64,000 nucleotides of DNA from Prostheceraeus crozeri (lineage: Eukaryota; Platyhelminthes; Polycladida; Euryleptidae). The notes below the pieces were generated by a model. That model was given only the letters and a program-made list of their open reading frames with translations, did no database searches and was not told the origin of the DNA. A program made the position numbers and the translations under genes. The stretch lies in NCBI GenBank assembly GCA_907163375.1, contig CAJQUW010001708.1, positions 124,001 to 188,000 of the forward strand, given 5' to 3'. This document shows positions 21,331 through 33,876 of this stretch, piece by piece; the stretch's first letter is position 1, and each line of letters begins with the position of its first letter.

Positions 21331-22225
21331 CAATTGGAATCAATTAGTACTTCCAAAAGACCAATCTCGGGACGATTTTTATAATACGATGAAAAAATCC
21401 TCCGTTATTGATCATTCTGAATATGTGGGGAGGAGGATACCTTTTTTGGTTGTAAGCCGAATATCAAAAAAGTTCAAATTCCAAAATAGTGCGATGCATT
21501 TCCTGCAGCTACGCTGCCATGATCACGCATAATGAAAACTTTGACACAAATCGAAGACAAATACAGTTCATGAGGCAGAGAAATCAATCAACTATTCATA
21601 GAAAGCATCAACAATTCATTAACTGTATAAAATCAAGAAGTTAAGACTCACTACTGAAATTAAAGAAAATTGTTGATGCTTTCTATGAATAGTTGATTGA
21701 TTTCTCTGCCTCATGAACTGTATTTGTCTTCGATTTGTGTCAAAGTTTTCATTATGCGTGATCATGGCAGCGTAGCTGCAGGAAATGCATCGCACTATTT
21801 TGGAATTTGAACTTTTTTTGATATTCGGCTTACAACCAAAAAAGGTATCCTCCTCACCACATATTCAGAATGATTTTTATAATAGTTGCGAGCTTCCGGC
21901 CTCTTCGCTTGTCTTCAGGCAGGCAGAGGTGAAAGTGAAATCAGAGGGCAGCGCCATTCACTCACATTGCCAAGAGTAAAATTCATTTCGACTACATGAT
22001 ACAATAGTTGACACAAAGACAGTACTCATGTGCTCTATACAAAAATTCTACGTTATGCATACTACTATCAAACGCAAATCTTGGCAATGTGAGTGAATGG
22101 CGCTGCCCTCTGATTTCACTTTCACCTCTGGCTGCCTGAAGACGAGCGAAGAGGCCGGACGCTCGCAACTATTATGAAAATCGTCCCGAGATTGGTCTTT
22201 TGGAAGTACTAATTGATTGCAATTA
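21331..22225. repeat. Nested palindromic (foldback) elements
   Basis: The outer arms 21331-21385 and 22176-22225 are inverted copies, and 21886-21978 pairs with 22079-22170. Together they form one foldback whose left arm is interrupted at ATTTTTATAATA. The interruption, about 21386-21873, is itself a palindrome. Its arms, 21409-21615 and 21668-21873, include TTGTTGATGCTTTCTATG, TCATGAGGCAGAGAAATC and CTGCAGCTACGCTGCC. ATTTTTATAATA occurs on both sides of the inner element as a possible target duplication. No coding function is seen. Confidence 0.7.
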
Positions 22226-22991
22226 TTCACGATGATAGCGATGCCGCATCTGATTAGATGTTGCAGCATCAATATGTTCACAATATATTCTCGATGAGTG
22301 CCTTTTGCTCATATGTTACTCGCATTTCTCTCTTATCGTAAGTAGCTAGGCTGTAACTATGCGCTACTATTCGATTTACCAACGCATATCCACGCACATG
22401 ACGCACATCATAATGAGGCCACGAACTTCAAGATATTCACTTATGCCCGTCATATTTCCCTCTGTCGCTATTTGATGAGGAGTTATGAAGCAATCAATAT
22501 TATGCCAAAATCTTTTGCTCCAACTCGTTCCCATTCTAATGCGTGAAATCAACTGAATCCTACAGCTTGATTCAAAGAGGTTATTGTGAAACACATTTAA
22601 AGAACGGTATCACTTAAAATGTTAGCTAAGTGCTCACTACTATCTCCAGTTGAAATTCTGAGTATTTTTTTTTGACAACTCTGATAGGAATTGTTCACGG
22701 CAGTGGCTTATTTAAAGTCTGGGATCCGCTAACTTGCAGCGTGGACCCTACACTCAGGGAATTCAAGGCTTTAAAGAAACCGAAATGCTAAGCTAGACTA
22801 TCATACTGACTGTAAGCTTCATTTTTGAATTGCCTGTCCAGTTTTAAAAAAATTGTCGGGAGTGTTCAACTGTCAATTCCTAGTCATACAAAAATACTTC
22901 CTATATAGGCCGACTTTATGGAGAAATACAGACATGCTTTTACATGTGAAAGAACAAAGTATTAAAGTTGCTGTATTCCACTTTCCAACAG
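22226..22991. other. 3' end of the large intron
   Basis: No further feature was recognised. The stretch ends in the acceptor CTTTCCAACAG before 22992. Confidence 0.4.
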
Positions 22992-23169
22992 AAACAATCG
23001 CTGGAAGAAAAGGGGAGTTGCCATGACTTCAGTAGCATATCCTTGCTCGTATCCTATTCGAAGTTTAAATCAATCAGGGGCATTGGTTCACGTCTATCTG
23101 GATGGATCCGTTCTTCTCTCTCATGGAGGCATTGAAATGGGACAAGGTTTGCACACAAAGACAACGCAG
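22992..23169 (+). CDS. Xanthine dehydrogenase/aldehyde oxidase family, Mo-domain exon
   Basis: The exon completes the split K codon and reads NNRWKKRGVAMTSVAYP, then SLNQSGALVHVYLDGSVLL and SHGGIEMGQGLHTKTTQ. This is a highly conserved substrate and cofactor-binding stretch of the large molybdopterin domain. HGGxEMGQGLHTK is nearly invariant in XDH and AOX. The enzyme oxidises purines or aldehydes with a molybdenum centre in the cytosol. The acceptor is TTCCAACAG and the donor is GTAATTT. The exon is 178 nt and ends in phase 0. Confidence 0.93.
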
Positions 23170-24401
23170 GTAATTTCGATGAGAGATGATTTCTACTAAA
23201 CTTTTTACTTAGATCTTCTGTGAGGAATTTCTCGAATGTTAAAAATCTCTAAGGTACAGCGTACATGTACGCGCATCTGCTGGCAATATGATCTGCAAGC
23301 AAGCCGATCTGCTCAGTAAATAAGATTTGTTGCCGAATGATGATCATACATCAGCCTACAAGTTGTCGAGGGACCTCCTTAATCAATTTCGCTAAAAAAA
23401 ATTTTGCCTTGAATTTGGCCAATGAAAGATAACTTCTCTACAAGAGAAGCGAGTGACTAGGTTTCCCCATTACTTAGCATTTTTTATTTCAGTGGAGAGA
23501 CCAATGTGACAGTGCAAATATTAGAGACATGCGTCAGGTTTAAGCTGCCAAATATGTGATATCAAATTCAGTCCTGAAAGGCCCCTTTCACAGATAGCAA
23601 ATAACAATTGCTTTAGTGGGGAATACAATGATAAAGCTGATTTTTATAATTACTATCTCGATATATAGTACTAAAACTATAAGGTACGAGTAATCTAGAT
23701 ATTTAAGTTTGACTTGAATACTCATTCACCTTGAAAATGAGTCTTCAGAATATGCACACAAAAGCACATTTTTATCTCGCTTCACGGTCCCATAAATGCA
23801 GCCATCAATGTCATCAGGTATGGCCTCAAATGTTGATAAATTTCTTTTTCCAATCTTAAATTCCAAAATGTATACGTTCAATTCATTGAGGCTTGGTTCA
23901 CAATTATGAGTGTTCTGTAAACCGCCATCTACTATTCCCTAAAATACTACGATGAGCTGTATTTTATATTATTTATGTTTTATTATGCAACTAATTTATC
24001 TGAGATGATGATATATGATAATGGAAAATAATCCAGTATTTACGATAAAACTCAGCAAGCTAGAGTTTCCAGCAGAAATGAAGCATAGAATAATTCCATG
24101 TTGCTTCGACATTTAGAAATTGCAGGCATCAATCAGATAATCTAGATTGCATTTCATTGGAGTGTCTGTTAGCATTATCTAGATTAGTCGATTGATTCAA
24201 GAATTGTAAACTGTTCAGCGTTAGAACTAGATAACTCTGCTCTACATTATGTTCCTCCACTTGTACTAAATATGTGAGTACTACTTTTCCTTAATTATTC
24301 ACTCACAGTTATCTGTTGAATATTTGAGATTTGACTCCATCACGCATAAAAGATATTATTCCCATCTTTAATAATCGAAATGCATGTCAATGCGATTTCA
24401 G
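23170..24401. other. Intron of the XDH-like gene
   Basis: A GGCCCCTTTCACAGATAG word near 23580 resembles a Harbinger-type terminus, but no partner end was found. Nothing else was recognised. Confidence 0.4.
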
Positions 24402-24658
24402 GTAGCCAGCAGGGTTCTAGGAATCTCTTCCGAGAAGATTTATATAATGGAAACTGCAACGGACAAAGTTCCGAATACCAGTGCCACAGCGGCCAGCTTT
24501 GGAACAGATCTCAATGGAAACGCAGTTCTCGATGCATGTAAGCAGATACGGAAAAGACTGGAGCCCATTATTCAGAAGAATCCAACTGGAACATGGGAGC
24601 ATTGGGTGAATATGGCTTATCGAGAAGGAATCAGCCTTTCTGCATTTGGATTTCACTT
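24402..24658 (+). CDS. Xanthine dehydrogenase/aldehyde oxidase family, Mo-domain exon
   Basis: The exon reads [56 protein letters not shown] and [10 protein letters not shown]. These match conserved XDH/AOX blocks: the VPNTSPTAAS loop and the LEPI...NP.G.W.DW region. The acceptor is GCGATTTCAG and the donor is GTGAGT at 24659. It starts in phase 0 and ends two bases into a Phe codon that the next exon completes. [18 protein letters not shown] is closer to aldehyde oxidase wording, while later exons look more like XDH. Confidence 0.93.
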
Positions 24659-26109
24659 GTGAGTGATGAACAAGGAAAAATGTACAGCTAAAGTATTGCA
24701 CCATTTAATGCCAGAAGCTACGAGTAACTCTGTACTACACAAAAACAAAACTAATACAAAACTGCTCTTAGCACAAATTTTTGCAAGTTCCCAGTGAGTA
24801 ATAAATTAATCCAGTGCAATTTTGTGAAGACAAAACATTGCCGAAGTCATTATCTTTGACCATGCATTTTATAAACCCAGAGCACTTTCGCGGCCTCTTT
24901 CAATGAGAGTACGGCCGCAATGAACACATACCAATACAAAGATGGCAAATTAAGCTAGTGTCAGAACTTGCAATAGCATAGACAACGAAAGTGACGCCAT
25001 GATGTAGTGTAGAAAATATCTGGACATCCGTAGAAGAAATAGAAAACATAATCTACACAGAAAATAATAAAACGAAGTTTTAATTATTGACAACGAAAAA
25101 TAATAAAAAGGGAAAAATACGAATATAAACTCCGAGGAAGTCTCAAGGAACACTTCAGTTCTTCCTGGATACACAGAGAAGGACGTAGATGTGAAATAAA
25201 TACAGAGTCCAAAATAGACGAAGTCACTGGAGGCTTTTCACGAGGTCGAGCGGATATCTTGGCACCACTATGAAGAATGGCTTGTCAGCTAAAAAAATCA
25301 AGCCCGGTGTTTGAAATGCTGACGCGGCACGATGATCTCCAAGATAAGGTAAGCACACTCCCCATGATCACGTCAGGAGCAGCGATCATAGAAATATATC
25401 TTCTACTTCGTGAAAAGCCAGAGGCATTGAATTGTGTATTAAATTCTCAGATGTTGCCTGAACGCAGTTGCTATTGTTGCATAAAAATAAGGAAGATGGT
25501 GTCAGAATGTGCGCTTGGAGCAATGCTTGTTCTGATCGTGGTAGTTGTTCTTCGCTTGTCTTGATCTTCGTGCTACATTAGCTTTTCGATGACTGGTCGA
25601 TTCCCTTCTGGCAAGCCAGTTTTCATGGCGGTACCAGGAACAGGGCGCATGGAAATGTCTTTTCAACCTCGTGAGAAGCCAGAGGCATTCAATTGTGTAT
25701 TCGATTAAAATCATTAAATTTTGTGGAAGTTCATGTATAAGACAAACTTCTGAGAATGAGTGATTTATTGTGAAATGCATAAATTTTGCTGAAATATAGC
25801 CCTTTCAAATGCGAGTAAGTATTAGAAAGAAATTACAACAGAATGGTATTAAATTCCACAGACTCTTAGTTTCAATGATATATCCTTGATCTTGACTCCT
25901 CCCTTGAATGTGTTCTTCTTCCTAACCATTACCGATGTAGAAGTCTCCTTAACTCTGCACCATTTTCTAGTGTCCAAATATTCTCTCATACCTCTTGTTC
26001 GTTACATTCTCGCAGTGATTTTCTTCATCTAGTTCGTTTTCTTCCAGTACCTTTCTTCCTCTTGCTGTTCTCCATGATGCAAAGAAGCTCATCACCTTCC
26101 GAACCACGT
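24659..26109. other. Start of the 11.3-kb intron
   Basis: Between 25230 and 25700 a word around GAGAAGCCAGAGGCATT recurs in direct orientation (25410 and 25675), and a related CTTTTCACGAGGTCGA copy lies inverted at 25234. This is an imperfect local duplication with no recognised coding content. Confidence 0.35.
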
Positions 26110-26302
26110 GCAACTGAAGAGATTACAATCTTGTAGTCAGTATTATGTCTATGACAATCATTTTAGTCAGAGCTTTCTATGCTCAAGTCTGTACTCCTAT
26201 TACTTTTTATTATCATAGTTTGAGTCTGTGATATCTCTATTCTCATGGTATCACAGGGCAATTCTATACAGTATTTAAAATTCATTTTTATACAATATAC
26301 TA

Positions 26303-28065
26303 TAGGTTTTCCGACAGAAATGTAGAAATATGCAGATCAAATGTAGAATATGCAAATTAGATATCACCTTTTGCAAATGAAATATTATTTTCAGATCAAA
26401 TATAGATATATGCAGTATGAAATGTGGGAGCATAGAAATGATCGTGATCGAATGTAGAAATATGCAATTCAAATGTCGAAGAGATATGATATCTTTTAAC
26501 TTTCAATATTTATCAATAAAGAAAATCAAATTTCAAATCATTTGAAAATCAGAACTGAGACAGGCAACAATGTACCAGAAAATCAGTGAATCTGATAAGA
26601 AAAGAATTATTGAGTGCCATCGTAATAGAGATGATTACGTAGAGTTGGCGAGACATTTGGGCATAAAGAATAAGACTGCATATGCAATAATCAGACGATA
26701 TCAGACCACAGGCCGCGTGTCAAGGCCTCGTGGTGGAAATAGGAGATTGAAAGTCTCCGACGCCATCCGATAACTTTTTTTTTATTTTTTATTAAATATT
26801 TTTGATAACGCTCCGGCTCATTCTAGGGCTAGCGTTGAGTCTTCTTTGCACAACATCGAACGGCTTCCTGCATATTCACCATTTCTTAATATCACCGAAA
26901 TGGCAATCAGCGCATGGAAAGCCCACGTAAAGCGATCACTGGCAGAAGTCAGGGATCAATTAAATGGTCCAATATCCTCAAATGTCAACAGGAGGCAGCA
27001 CAGAATGTCAATTCTTGCTCAATTGGGTGAACAGGGTGTTGAGACCATAACTCAGGCGAAATGTTCTGCTTGGTTTCACCATACCCAATCCTATCTACCG
27101 CGTTGTACTGCTAAAGATGACATTTTACAATGATGACTTATTGCCTTTAAAACGAAGAGTACGTGTTAATGCATGTTTTTGCTCTAATAATCAACTTGCA
27201 TCAAGTTACTTTATCTTTTCTATTCTCTATCTGGTTAAGGCTATCCATTAGCCATATTAAATGATAGTATGAGGGTCAATATGAAAAGTACATTGAATGG
27301 AATCAGAATTTATCAGTATCTAATAAATAGAATTCATATATTAATAATTTTCTTTTTTGAGCCTCTTATATAATAAAATAAAAATTATTATCATTTTTTG
27401 CAACAAAATAACAGAAAAAGAAAGAATATCAGCCTATAAGGAGATTTTTTGCTGGTAGACATTAAATACATTAAGTCCTGTTTTCAGTATACCGGATGTA
27501 GAATAATTGAGAATTTCAGCAAGACTTTGCTGACATTTTTTACTTATAAGCACTAATCCAAAAGGCGTCTAATGGCTGCCGTACGTACGTCGATTTGAGT
27601 CCACGATCACTGGAAAGCCTGCTTATTCTTCCTCTTCAAAAAGCTCAAAATTGGAAAGATTGATGGCTAATAAATCTGGGAATGGATTGCGTGTCCAATC
27701 AAATGTTTAATGTTAAGGGAAGGAGGTGGCCCTCGAAGACATCGTAACTGACAAAACGAAATGAAATTCCATGTTTTCCACTCATTATCTCTTCACGGTG
27801 CACCAGTAATCTTCCCTCGACACACTAAGGTGCCGCAACAAAGTGGTTGGGAACCACTCCTTTAATGATTGATATAACTGTGTGCTCTTCGACATTTGAA
27901 TTGCATATTTCTACATTCGATCACGATCATTTCTATGCTCCCACATTTCATACTGCATATATCTACATTTGATCTGAAAATAATATTTCATTTGCAAAAG
28001 GTGATATCTAATTTGTATATTCTACATTTGATCTGCATATTTCTACATTTCTGTAGGAAAACCTA
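26303..28065 (+). mobile_element. Tc1/mariner-type (IS630 superfamily) element in the Copia 5' LTR
   Basis: The TA duplication lies at 26301-26302 and 28066-28067. In the 3' LTR the site has a single TA (ATATACTAATTCC). The termini are TAGGTTTTCCGACAG and its complement CTGTAGGAAAACCTA. The inverted repeats are long, about 178 bp (26303-26480 and 27888-28065), and are built of recurring words such as ATGTAGAAATATGCA and AGATCAAATGTAGA. The central part carries remnants of a DDE transposase. The rest (27140-27887) has no recognised content. Confidence 0.85.
26570..27133 (+). pseudogene. Tc1/mariner-type transposase remnant
   Basis: The first 67 residues (from ATG 26570) are a helix-turn-helix DNA-binding region: SESDKKRIIECHRNRDDYV, then ARHLGIKNKTAYAIIRRYQ, followed by a basic RPRGGNRRLK linker. 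After a stop and a large central loss the text resumes near 26800 with DNAPAHSRAS (second catalytic Asp). It continues with LPAYSPFLNITEMAISAWK, which holds the final acidic residue, where the family usually has LNPIE. The first catalytic Asp region is missing. The element would need a transposase from elsewhere to move. Confidence 0.7.
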
Positions 28066-28121
28066 TAATTCCGTGGAGGACTGACGACTTCTGCTATCCG
28101 GGAGAAATGCATACCTCAACA

Positions 28122-28135
28122 GGTTATGGGCCCAG
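28122..28135 (+). promoter_or_regulatory. Copia primer binding site for initiator tRNA-Met
   Basis: Immediately after the 5' LTR is GGTTATGGGCCCAG, the exact complement of CTGGGCCCATAACC in the anticodon arm of eukaryotic initiator tRNA-Met. Copia-type elements are known to prime from an internal half-tRNA cut in this arm, not from its 3' end. Confidence 0.8.
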
Positions 28136-30316
28136 TGACGCTAATTGTCGAAACATACACTTCAACGATCTCTCAGAAACGTACACGATATGGGAAGTCA
28201 GATTCCTCAACTATCCCTACAGATTGGATCCTGCATTACAAAAAGCTATTTTACCTATTGAAGCTGGAATCAAGGATGATGCTGACTTTGATATTAAGAA
28301 CCAAAGAGCTTTTGCAGAACTAGTACAACGTCTAGACGAACGTTCATTGCATTTAGTAGTTACAGATGCCAACAACAACGGACGAAGAGCACTTAAGATC
28401 CTACGAGATTATTACAGAAGCTCAGAAAAACCCCGAGTACTTACTTTATACGAAGAACTTACAACGTTGAGAATGCGTGTTGATGAAGACATAACGGATT
28501 ACATTATAAGAGCTGAAAGAGCTGCAACAGGTTTAAATACGGTAGGAGAATATATTTCAGACAATCTAATAATTTCAATGATACTCAAAGGTTTGCCAGA
28601 GCAATACAAGCCATTTGTAGTAATATAAGTTCATTTGGAAAAGACTAAGACTCTACCAGAATTCAAAGCCTCATTAAGAACTTTTGCAAATAACGAAGAC
28701 ATGCGCCCTGTACAACACACGACTATGAATACAAGATCAAATCAACACAAGAACATTGCACACAGAAGATCACAGATTTGTCATTCTTGTGGATCTCAAA
28801 ATCACATTGCTAAAAATTGTAAGAAGAAAGAACAACTAAGATGCGGATTTTGTGGACGAAGAGGTCATGTAGAGAAGGTATGTTTTAGCAAGAAAAAGGA
28901 AAATAACCATACAAAATCGAGTCCATCGATTGCATCAACCAGTACAACATTCACTTTTCTTGTAAGTAATAATGACTCTAAAAATCATTTTATCGAATTA
29001 GCTGATGGACGTCGAAGCAATGAATTCGCTATTGCTAGAGGAGATGCAAAATTCCAAGTCACAGATACCGAAGGTAGATTATGTTCCACTGTTCTTAAAT
29101 AAGCTTTACTTGCTCCTAAATTTCCTATAAGCTTATTTTCTGTACGTTGTGCTATAGAAAACGGAACTACTGTATTATTTAAGAACGAATCTGCCGAACT
29201 TAGAGCTGAAGATTCAGTTTTCAAATTCGCTAAGGAAGGAAATTTGTATTATTTACCAATAATTAACAATTCAATTACGGCAACCACAAAGACAATCCAA
29301 TAAACCGGGCATTTTTTGTTCTCAAACGGAGGAATAACCAAATTGTTTCATCAAGGAATGTACACATTCACGATATAGAAAGTCCTGCAATAATAAATAC
29401 AGATAATACTCGACAACCTACAGATACCAGCCAAGAGAATAATAAAGAAATCGAAAATAAAGATGATACAGAAGTCACTGAGAATATAAACGAAAGACGT
29501 TATCCAACAAGAGAGAGAAGACTACCTGATTATTTAAATTATGACCGTTTTACAACTATGGATTATGCTTATTCTGCAATGACATGTATTTCATTAACTT
29601 ATAAAGAAGCAATTGAAGATGAAAATGCTAATAAATGGAGAGTAGCAATGGATATTGAAGTAAAGAGTCTGGAATAGAATAATACATGCGAACTAGTACC
29701 AGCACCATCTAATAAAAATGTGATAAAAGGAAAATGGGTTTACACCGTCAAACAGTCTAACGATAAGAACAAAGGAGTATACAAAGCCAGGTATGTTGCA
29801 AAAGGTTTTACTCAACATCACGGTATGGATTATGATGAAACTTTTACTCCAACGACTCGATTCACAACGATACAAATACTATTACAAAAGGCAGCTAATG
29901 AAAGTTTAATTCTTCATCAAATGGACGTTACATCTGCATACTTAAATGCACCAATTGACAAAGAAATATATATGGAACAACCAGAAGGATATGAGAAGAC
30001 AGGTGATGATGGAAAACTAATGGTATGTCGATTAAATAAATCTATTTATGGTCTGAAGCAAAGTGGAAGGAACTGGTATATAACATTAATCGAATTCTTA
30101 AGATCACAAGGTTTTGTGGAAAACCAAGTTGAGCCATGTGTTTTTACAAAGGAAGAATTAAAGGTTCAAATTCTGTTTTGAATTTGATATAATAATGGCC
30201 TCTTCAAATCAGGAATATATTTCTCAATTGAAAACGAGTTTGGCAAAACGTTTCAAAATGGATGACAGAGGAGAACGGCGATGGTTTCTCGGTATTGACT
30301 TCAAAAGATTACTTAA

Positions 30317-33065
30317 CCCGTTAATGGCGATTGGCAACAATTGTTGCCACTCCCATTTTTTGTGTTTTTGTCCTAAAAAAATATCATGATAAGGCTTCAC
30401 TACTGACATAGCATTCTTCCGTGTATGATTGATACTTTTGTAATGTATACTGTGATCATTTGATATTTCTCTTACGATTATATAGGCCTAAAATCATGTA
30501 CCTTGGTAGTCGCGAAAGTACATCTGTAATCCTTTGTTGCATCAAGTCAAAACATTCTCATTTTGCTTTGGAAGCTTATCTATAAATTCTTTCATGAGCT
30601 GTAGATGTCATAGGACGAACGTAAAGGCTATAGGACAGAATCCTGTTCTACCAGAAGCAGTTTATATCCGGTGGCAACAAATGTTGCCATTCGCCGGTAA
30701 CACTTACAATAAATTATAGGCTACCCTGGATGACTAACTGCAATCTACAAGTCACCCTACCGTATTTTGTGCGCAAAATAATTTGCTTTCACTTCCGAAC
30801 GCTATAGTATGCACCTGAGAGATGACGCTGCTTTGATGGGGGAGAGAATCGACCAATCAGATCATAGAACCACTCTCATCGGCTGATATTGCAAATCTGC
30901 TTTAGTTGTGCAGTGTAAACTTTCACTTTGTCATTCTACTGTGTGATCGTTCATCTGTTTAGTGAATGTGCCTCCTGCAGCATGAGTAGAAAAAAGTTGA
31001 CACTGAATGACGTTATAGACATGGTCTGTTGGGACGATTCAGAATCTGACCACGACGAGGAAGATGCCATCATAGCAGTACAGCCACCTGCAGAGCGTCC
31101 GGAAGCTGAGACGGATTGTGACTCAGACTTATCAGATGACGAGAACTTGGGGGACGTTTCTCATTTACCTAGACGATTATTGAATGCCGATATGCCAGAA
31201 TTAGAGGAAGTAGAAAGCACTGAAGACCATCAGCCACAAGAGAAGCAAGCAAAGAAACGACATTGGAGGAAAACAGGCTTCAGGTACCTAAATATGAAAT
31301 ATTTCATTGTTATGTTATAAAAATGCGGTTATTTATGTTGGACTATTTCATTTCAGGCCAACTTTCGAAGTAATTGGTGAACGAGAGTTGGATTCGGAAA
31401 TTACCGCCGCGATTGATTCCGAGATGGCGGCCTTAGTGAGGATGTTTCCGCAAGTCTTTGTCGATCATTTGGTGGAACAAGCTAATCTTTATGCTTCTTT
31501 ATCCAACGAAAACTTCAATCCTGTGACGACCAGTGAAATGCTTACCTTCGTTGGCATCTTGTATCTCACAGGTTATGTGAGACTACCGGCACGAGATATG
31601 TACTGGGAAAAATCGGCAGATACACATCAAAGCTTTGTTTCTGACGCAATGTGACGTGACAGATTCAGAGAAATCTTCCGTTACATCCACTTGGCCGATA
31701 ACATGAGAATGGACAATGACAAGTACTACAAAGTGAGGCCAATCTTTCGTGTTCTGAACGAAGCTTTCAAGTCATGTGCAGCTTACGCGGATTTCAGTGT
31801 CGACGAAAGTATCATTTCATATTTTGGTAAGCATGGAACGAAGCAGTTTATCCGAGGTAAGCCTATACGTTTTGGTTTCAAATTGTGGTGTCTCACTTCA
31901 AAAGATGGCTATCTCGTTCATGCAGAGCCGTACTGTGGTAGCCATACAGATCTGCCAACCACAGGCATGGGACAGGGATCTGATGTCGTCCTTGGTTTGA
32001 TTGAGAAATCCCAGGTTGTCAGTCAAGGTTGTACAGTAACCTTTGACAATCTATTCACTTCCCTGCCATTACTAGACAAGTTGACAGAAATGGGCATAGG
32101 TGGAACCGGAACAATTAGAGACAACCGGTTACAGAAGGCTCCTGTTTCTTCTAAGAAGGAAACTGAAAGAAAATGTAGAGGAGCTTTTGAAAGTGTCAAT
32201 GATGGATCTAATCTTTTGGTTCGTTGGAATGACAATAAAGCAGTGACAGTTGCTACTAATTATTTACCATGTGCTCCGACGAAACTTGTGCGCCGTTTCT
32301 CAAAGAAGGAACGGAAAACAATAGAGGTTCCGATGCCACTTCCTCTGCAGATTTACAACGAAAAGATGGGTGGCGTAGATATCTTTGATCAGTTTGTTGC
32401 AACATACCGTATTCGAATGCGATCGAAGAAATGGTGGGGGCCCTTCCTTAGTTGGGGATTGACTGCTGCCATGGTGAATGCATGGCTGTTGTATCGACGT
32501 GTGCGAGATAGAAAGCTATCACTTCTTACTTTCCATCGCCAAATTGTCCAACACCTTGTGTCAACGAATGGCAATCTGCCAAAGGTCCTAGGTAGGCCTT
32601 CGACAGTGCAAGGCTCTGCAGCAACAGCACTGCGAGTCTCACGATTTGGAAATCACGATCTGATTCGTGGTTCGTCAAGATATTGCCGCTGCAAGCAATG
32701 CGGTCGTCGAACGACTTTCAAGTGCTCTCTCTGTAAAGTACCTTTGCATGTTGAGTGCCAAACCCTATATCATTCACAACGTTGATGTTGCATGTGTAAA
32801 TAGGCTATTCATCTTTGTATTCAAGTGCATTTCTAAATATTATAGCGATGTGTTTGATTCTATACATTATAGTAGTTTTATGAACTATTTTTGAAGTTTG
32901 TTCACTCTACCGGCGATTGGCAACAATTGTTGCCAACAAAATAAAGTCTCTTGTTCCTACAAAAATGATTATTTTTGCTAAATATCACTTTGACTCTTCT
33001 AGTTATCACTATTTTCATATAATAAAACAAATAAATTCATAGAAAAAAATTTCGCGTTTAATGGG
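30317..33065 (+). mobile_element. piggyBac-type element 2 inserted in the Copia RT
   Basis: TTAA flanks both ends (30313-30316 and 33066-33069). The termini are CCCGTTAATGGCG and, inverted, CCCATTAAACGCG. The perfect 16-bp palindrome GGCAACAATTGTTGCC occurs at 30333-30348 and 32919-32934, with a near copy at 30673-30688. The length is 2749 bp. It is in the same orientation as the Copia element and the host gene. Confidence 0.9.
30982..32785 (+). CDS. piggyBac transposase, two exons, one premature stop
   Basis: Exon 1 (30982-31283) encodes MSRKKLTLNDVIDMVCWDD and a long acidic N-terminus. A 73-bp intron follows (31284-31356, GT...TTTCAG), joining GF to RPTFEVIGERE in frame. Exon 2 carries the RNase H-like DDD triad: FSVDESIISYFG, CTVTFDNLFTSLPLL and EKMGGVDIFDQF. 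A C-terminal cysteine-rich DNA-binding domain (CRCKQCGRR...CSLCKVPLHVEC) ends the frame at 32785. A single TGA (31652-31654) interrupts SDAM/RDRFREIF; everything else is open over about 570 codons. The acidic N-terminus plus Cys-rich tail is the standard piggyBac layout. This copy must have been active recently, but the stop probably silences it. Confidence 0.88.
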
Positions 33066-33876
33066 TTAATGGTGCATACGAAATGAATCAGGAGAGATAC
33101 ATTGAAGCAATTTTGCAACGTTTTAAGATGACTGATATTAATCCTGTTCGAATACCAGCAGACTGTAGTTAAATTACAAAAGGCTACAGACGATGACTTC
33201 AGTATATTCTTAACGAAGAATTTTAATTACAGACAAGCTGTTGGAAGTCATATATATACTTAATGACTGGTACTCGTCCTGACATTTGCTGGATTACATC
33301 AAAGTTATCTCAATTTTTGGAGAAACCTGGAACGATGCACTCAGCAGCAATGAAGAAGGTCCTGAGATAATTACAAGGGACGAAACATTATAAATTACAA
33401 TTCTTTCCGACCTCAGGTGAACTGATTGGATTTTGCGATTCTGATTGGGGAAATGATCCAGATGATCGAAAATCTACAACTGAATTTTTATTTCATTTGG
33501 GAAGTTCACCAGTAAGTTAGAAGACCAAAAAACAGCAATCAGTTGCACTCTCCTCATGTGAAGCCGAATACATGGCTATGTCGGAAGCAGCGAAGGAATC
33601 TCTATATTTACGAAATCTTTTAAACTCTTTTGGACTAAAGCAAAACAATATCAGAATATTTTGTGACAATGAAGGCGCTATCAAGTTATTGAACAATGCG
33701 GGAAAGCAACATAACAGGACAAAGCACATAGACATCAGATTTCATTTTGTGCGTGAACTGACTGACGTCTCTTTTCATCATGTTGAAAGCGAGAACAACC
33801 TCGCCGACTTTTTAACTAAACCTTTTAGTTTACAAAATTTTATAATATAATACAACGACTTCAGATCGAGGGGGTG

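Larger units (their letters stand above)
26115..28121 (+). repeat. Copia 5' LTR (interrupted)
   Basis: Matches 33877-34100 on both sides of the inserted element at 26303-28065. It starts TGAAGAGATTAC and ends ATACCTCAACA. The uninterrupted 3' LTR shows the pre-insertion target. Confidence 0.88.

Noticed and set aside
22300-22990. Search for additional XDH exons between 7322 and 22991
   Set aside because: The phases of 7176-7321 and 22992-23169 join directly and the protein alignment is continuous, so no exon is missing there.
23578-23600. GGCCCCTTTCACAG as a Harbinger-type end
   Set aside because: No partner terminus or 3-bp duplication was found nearby.
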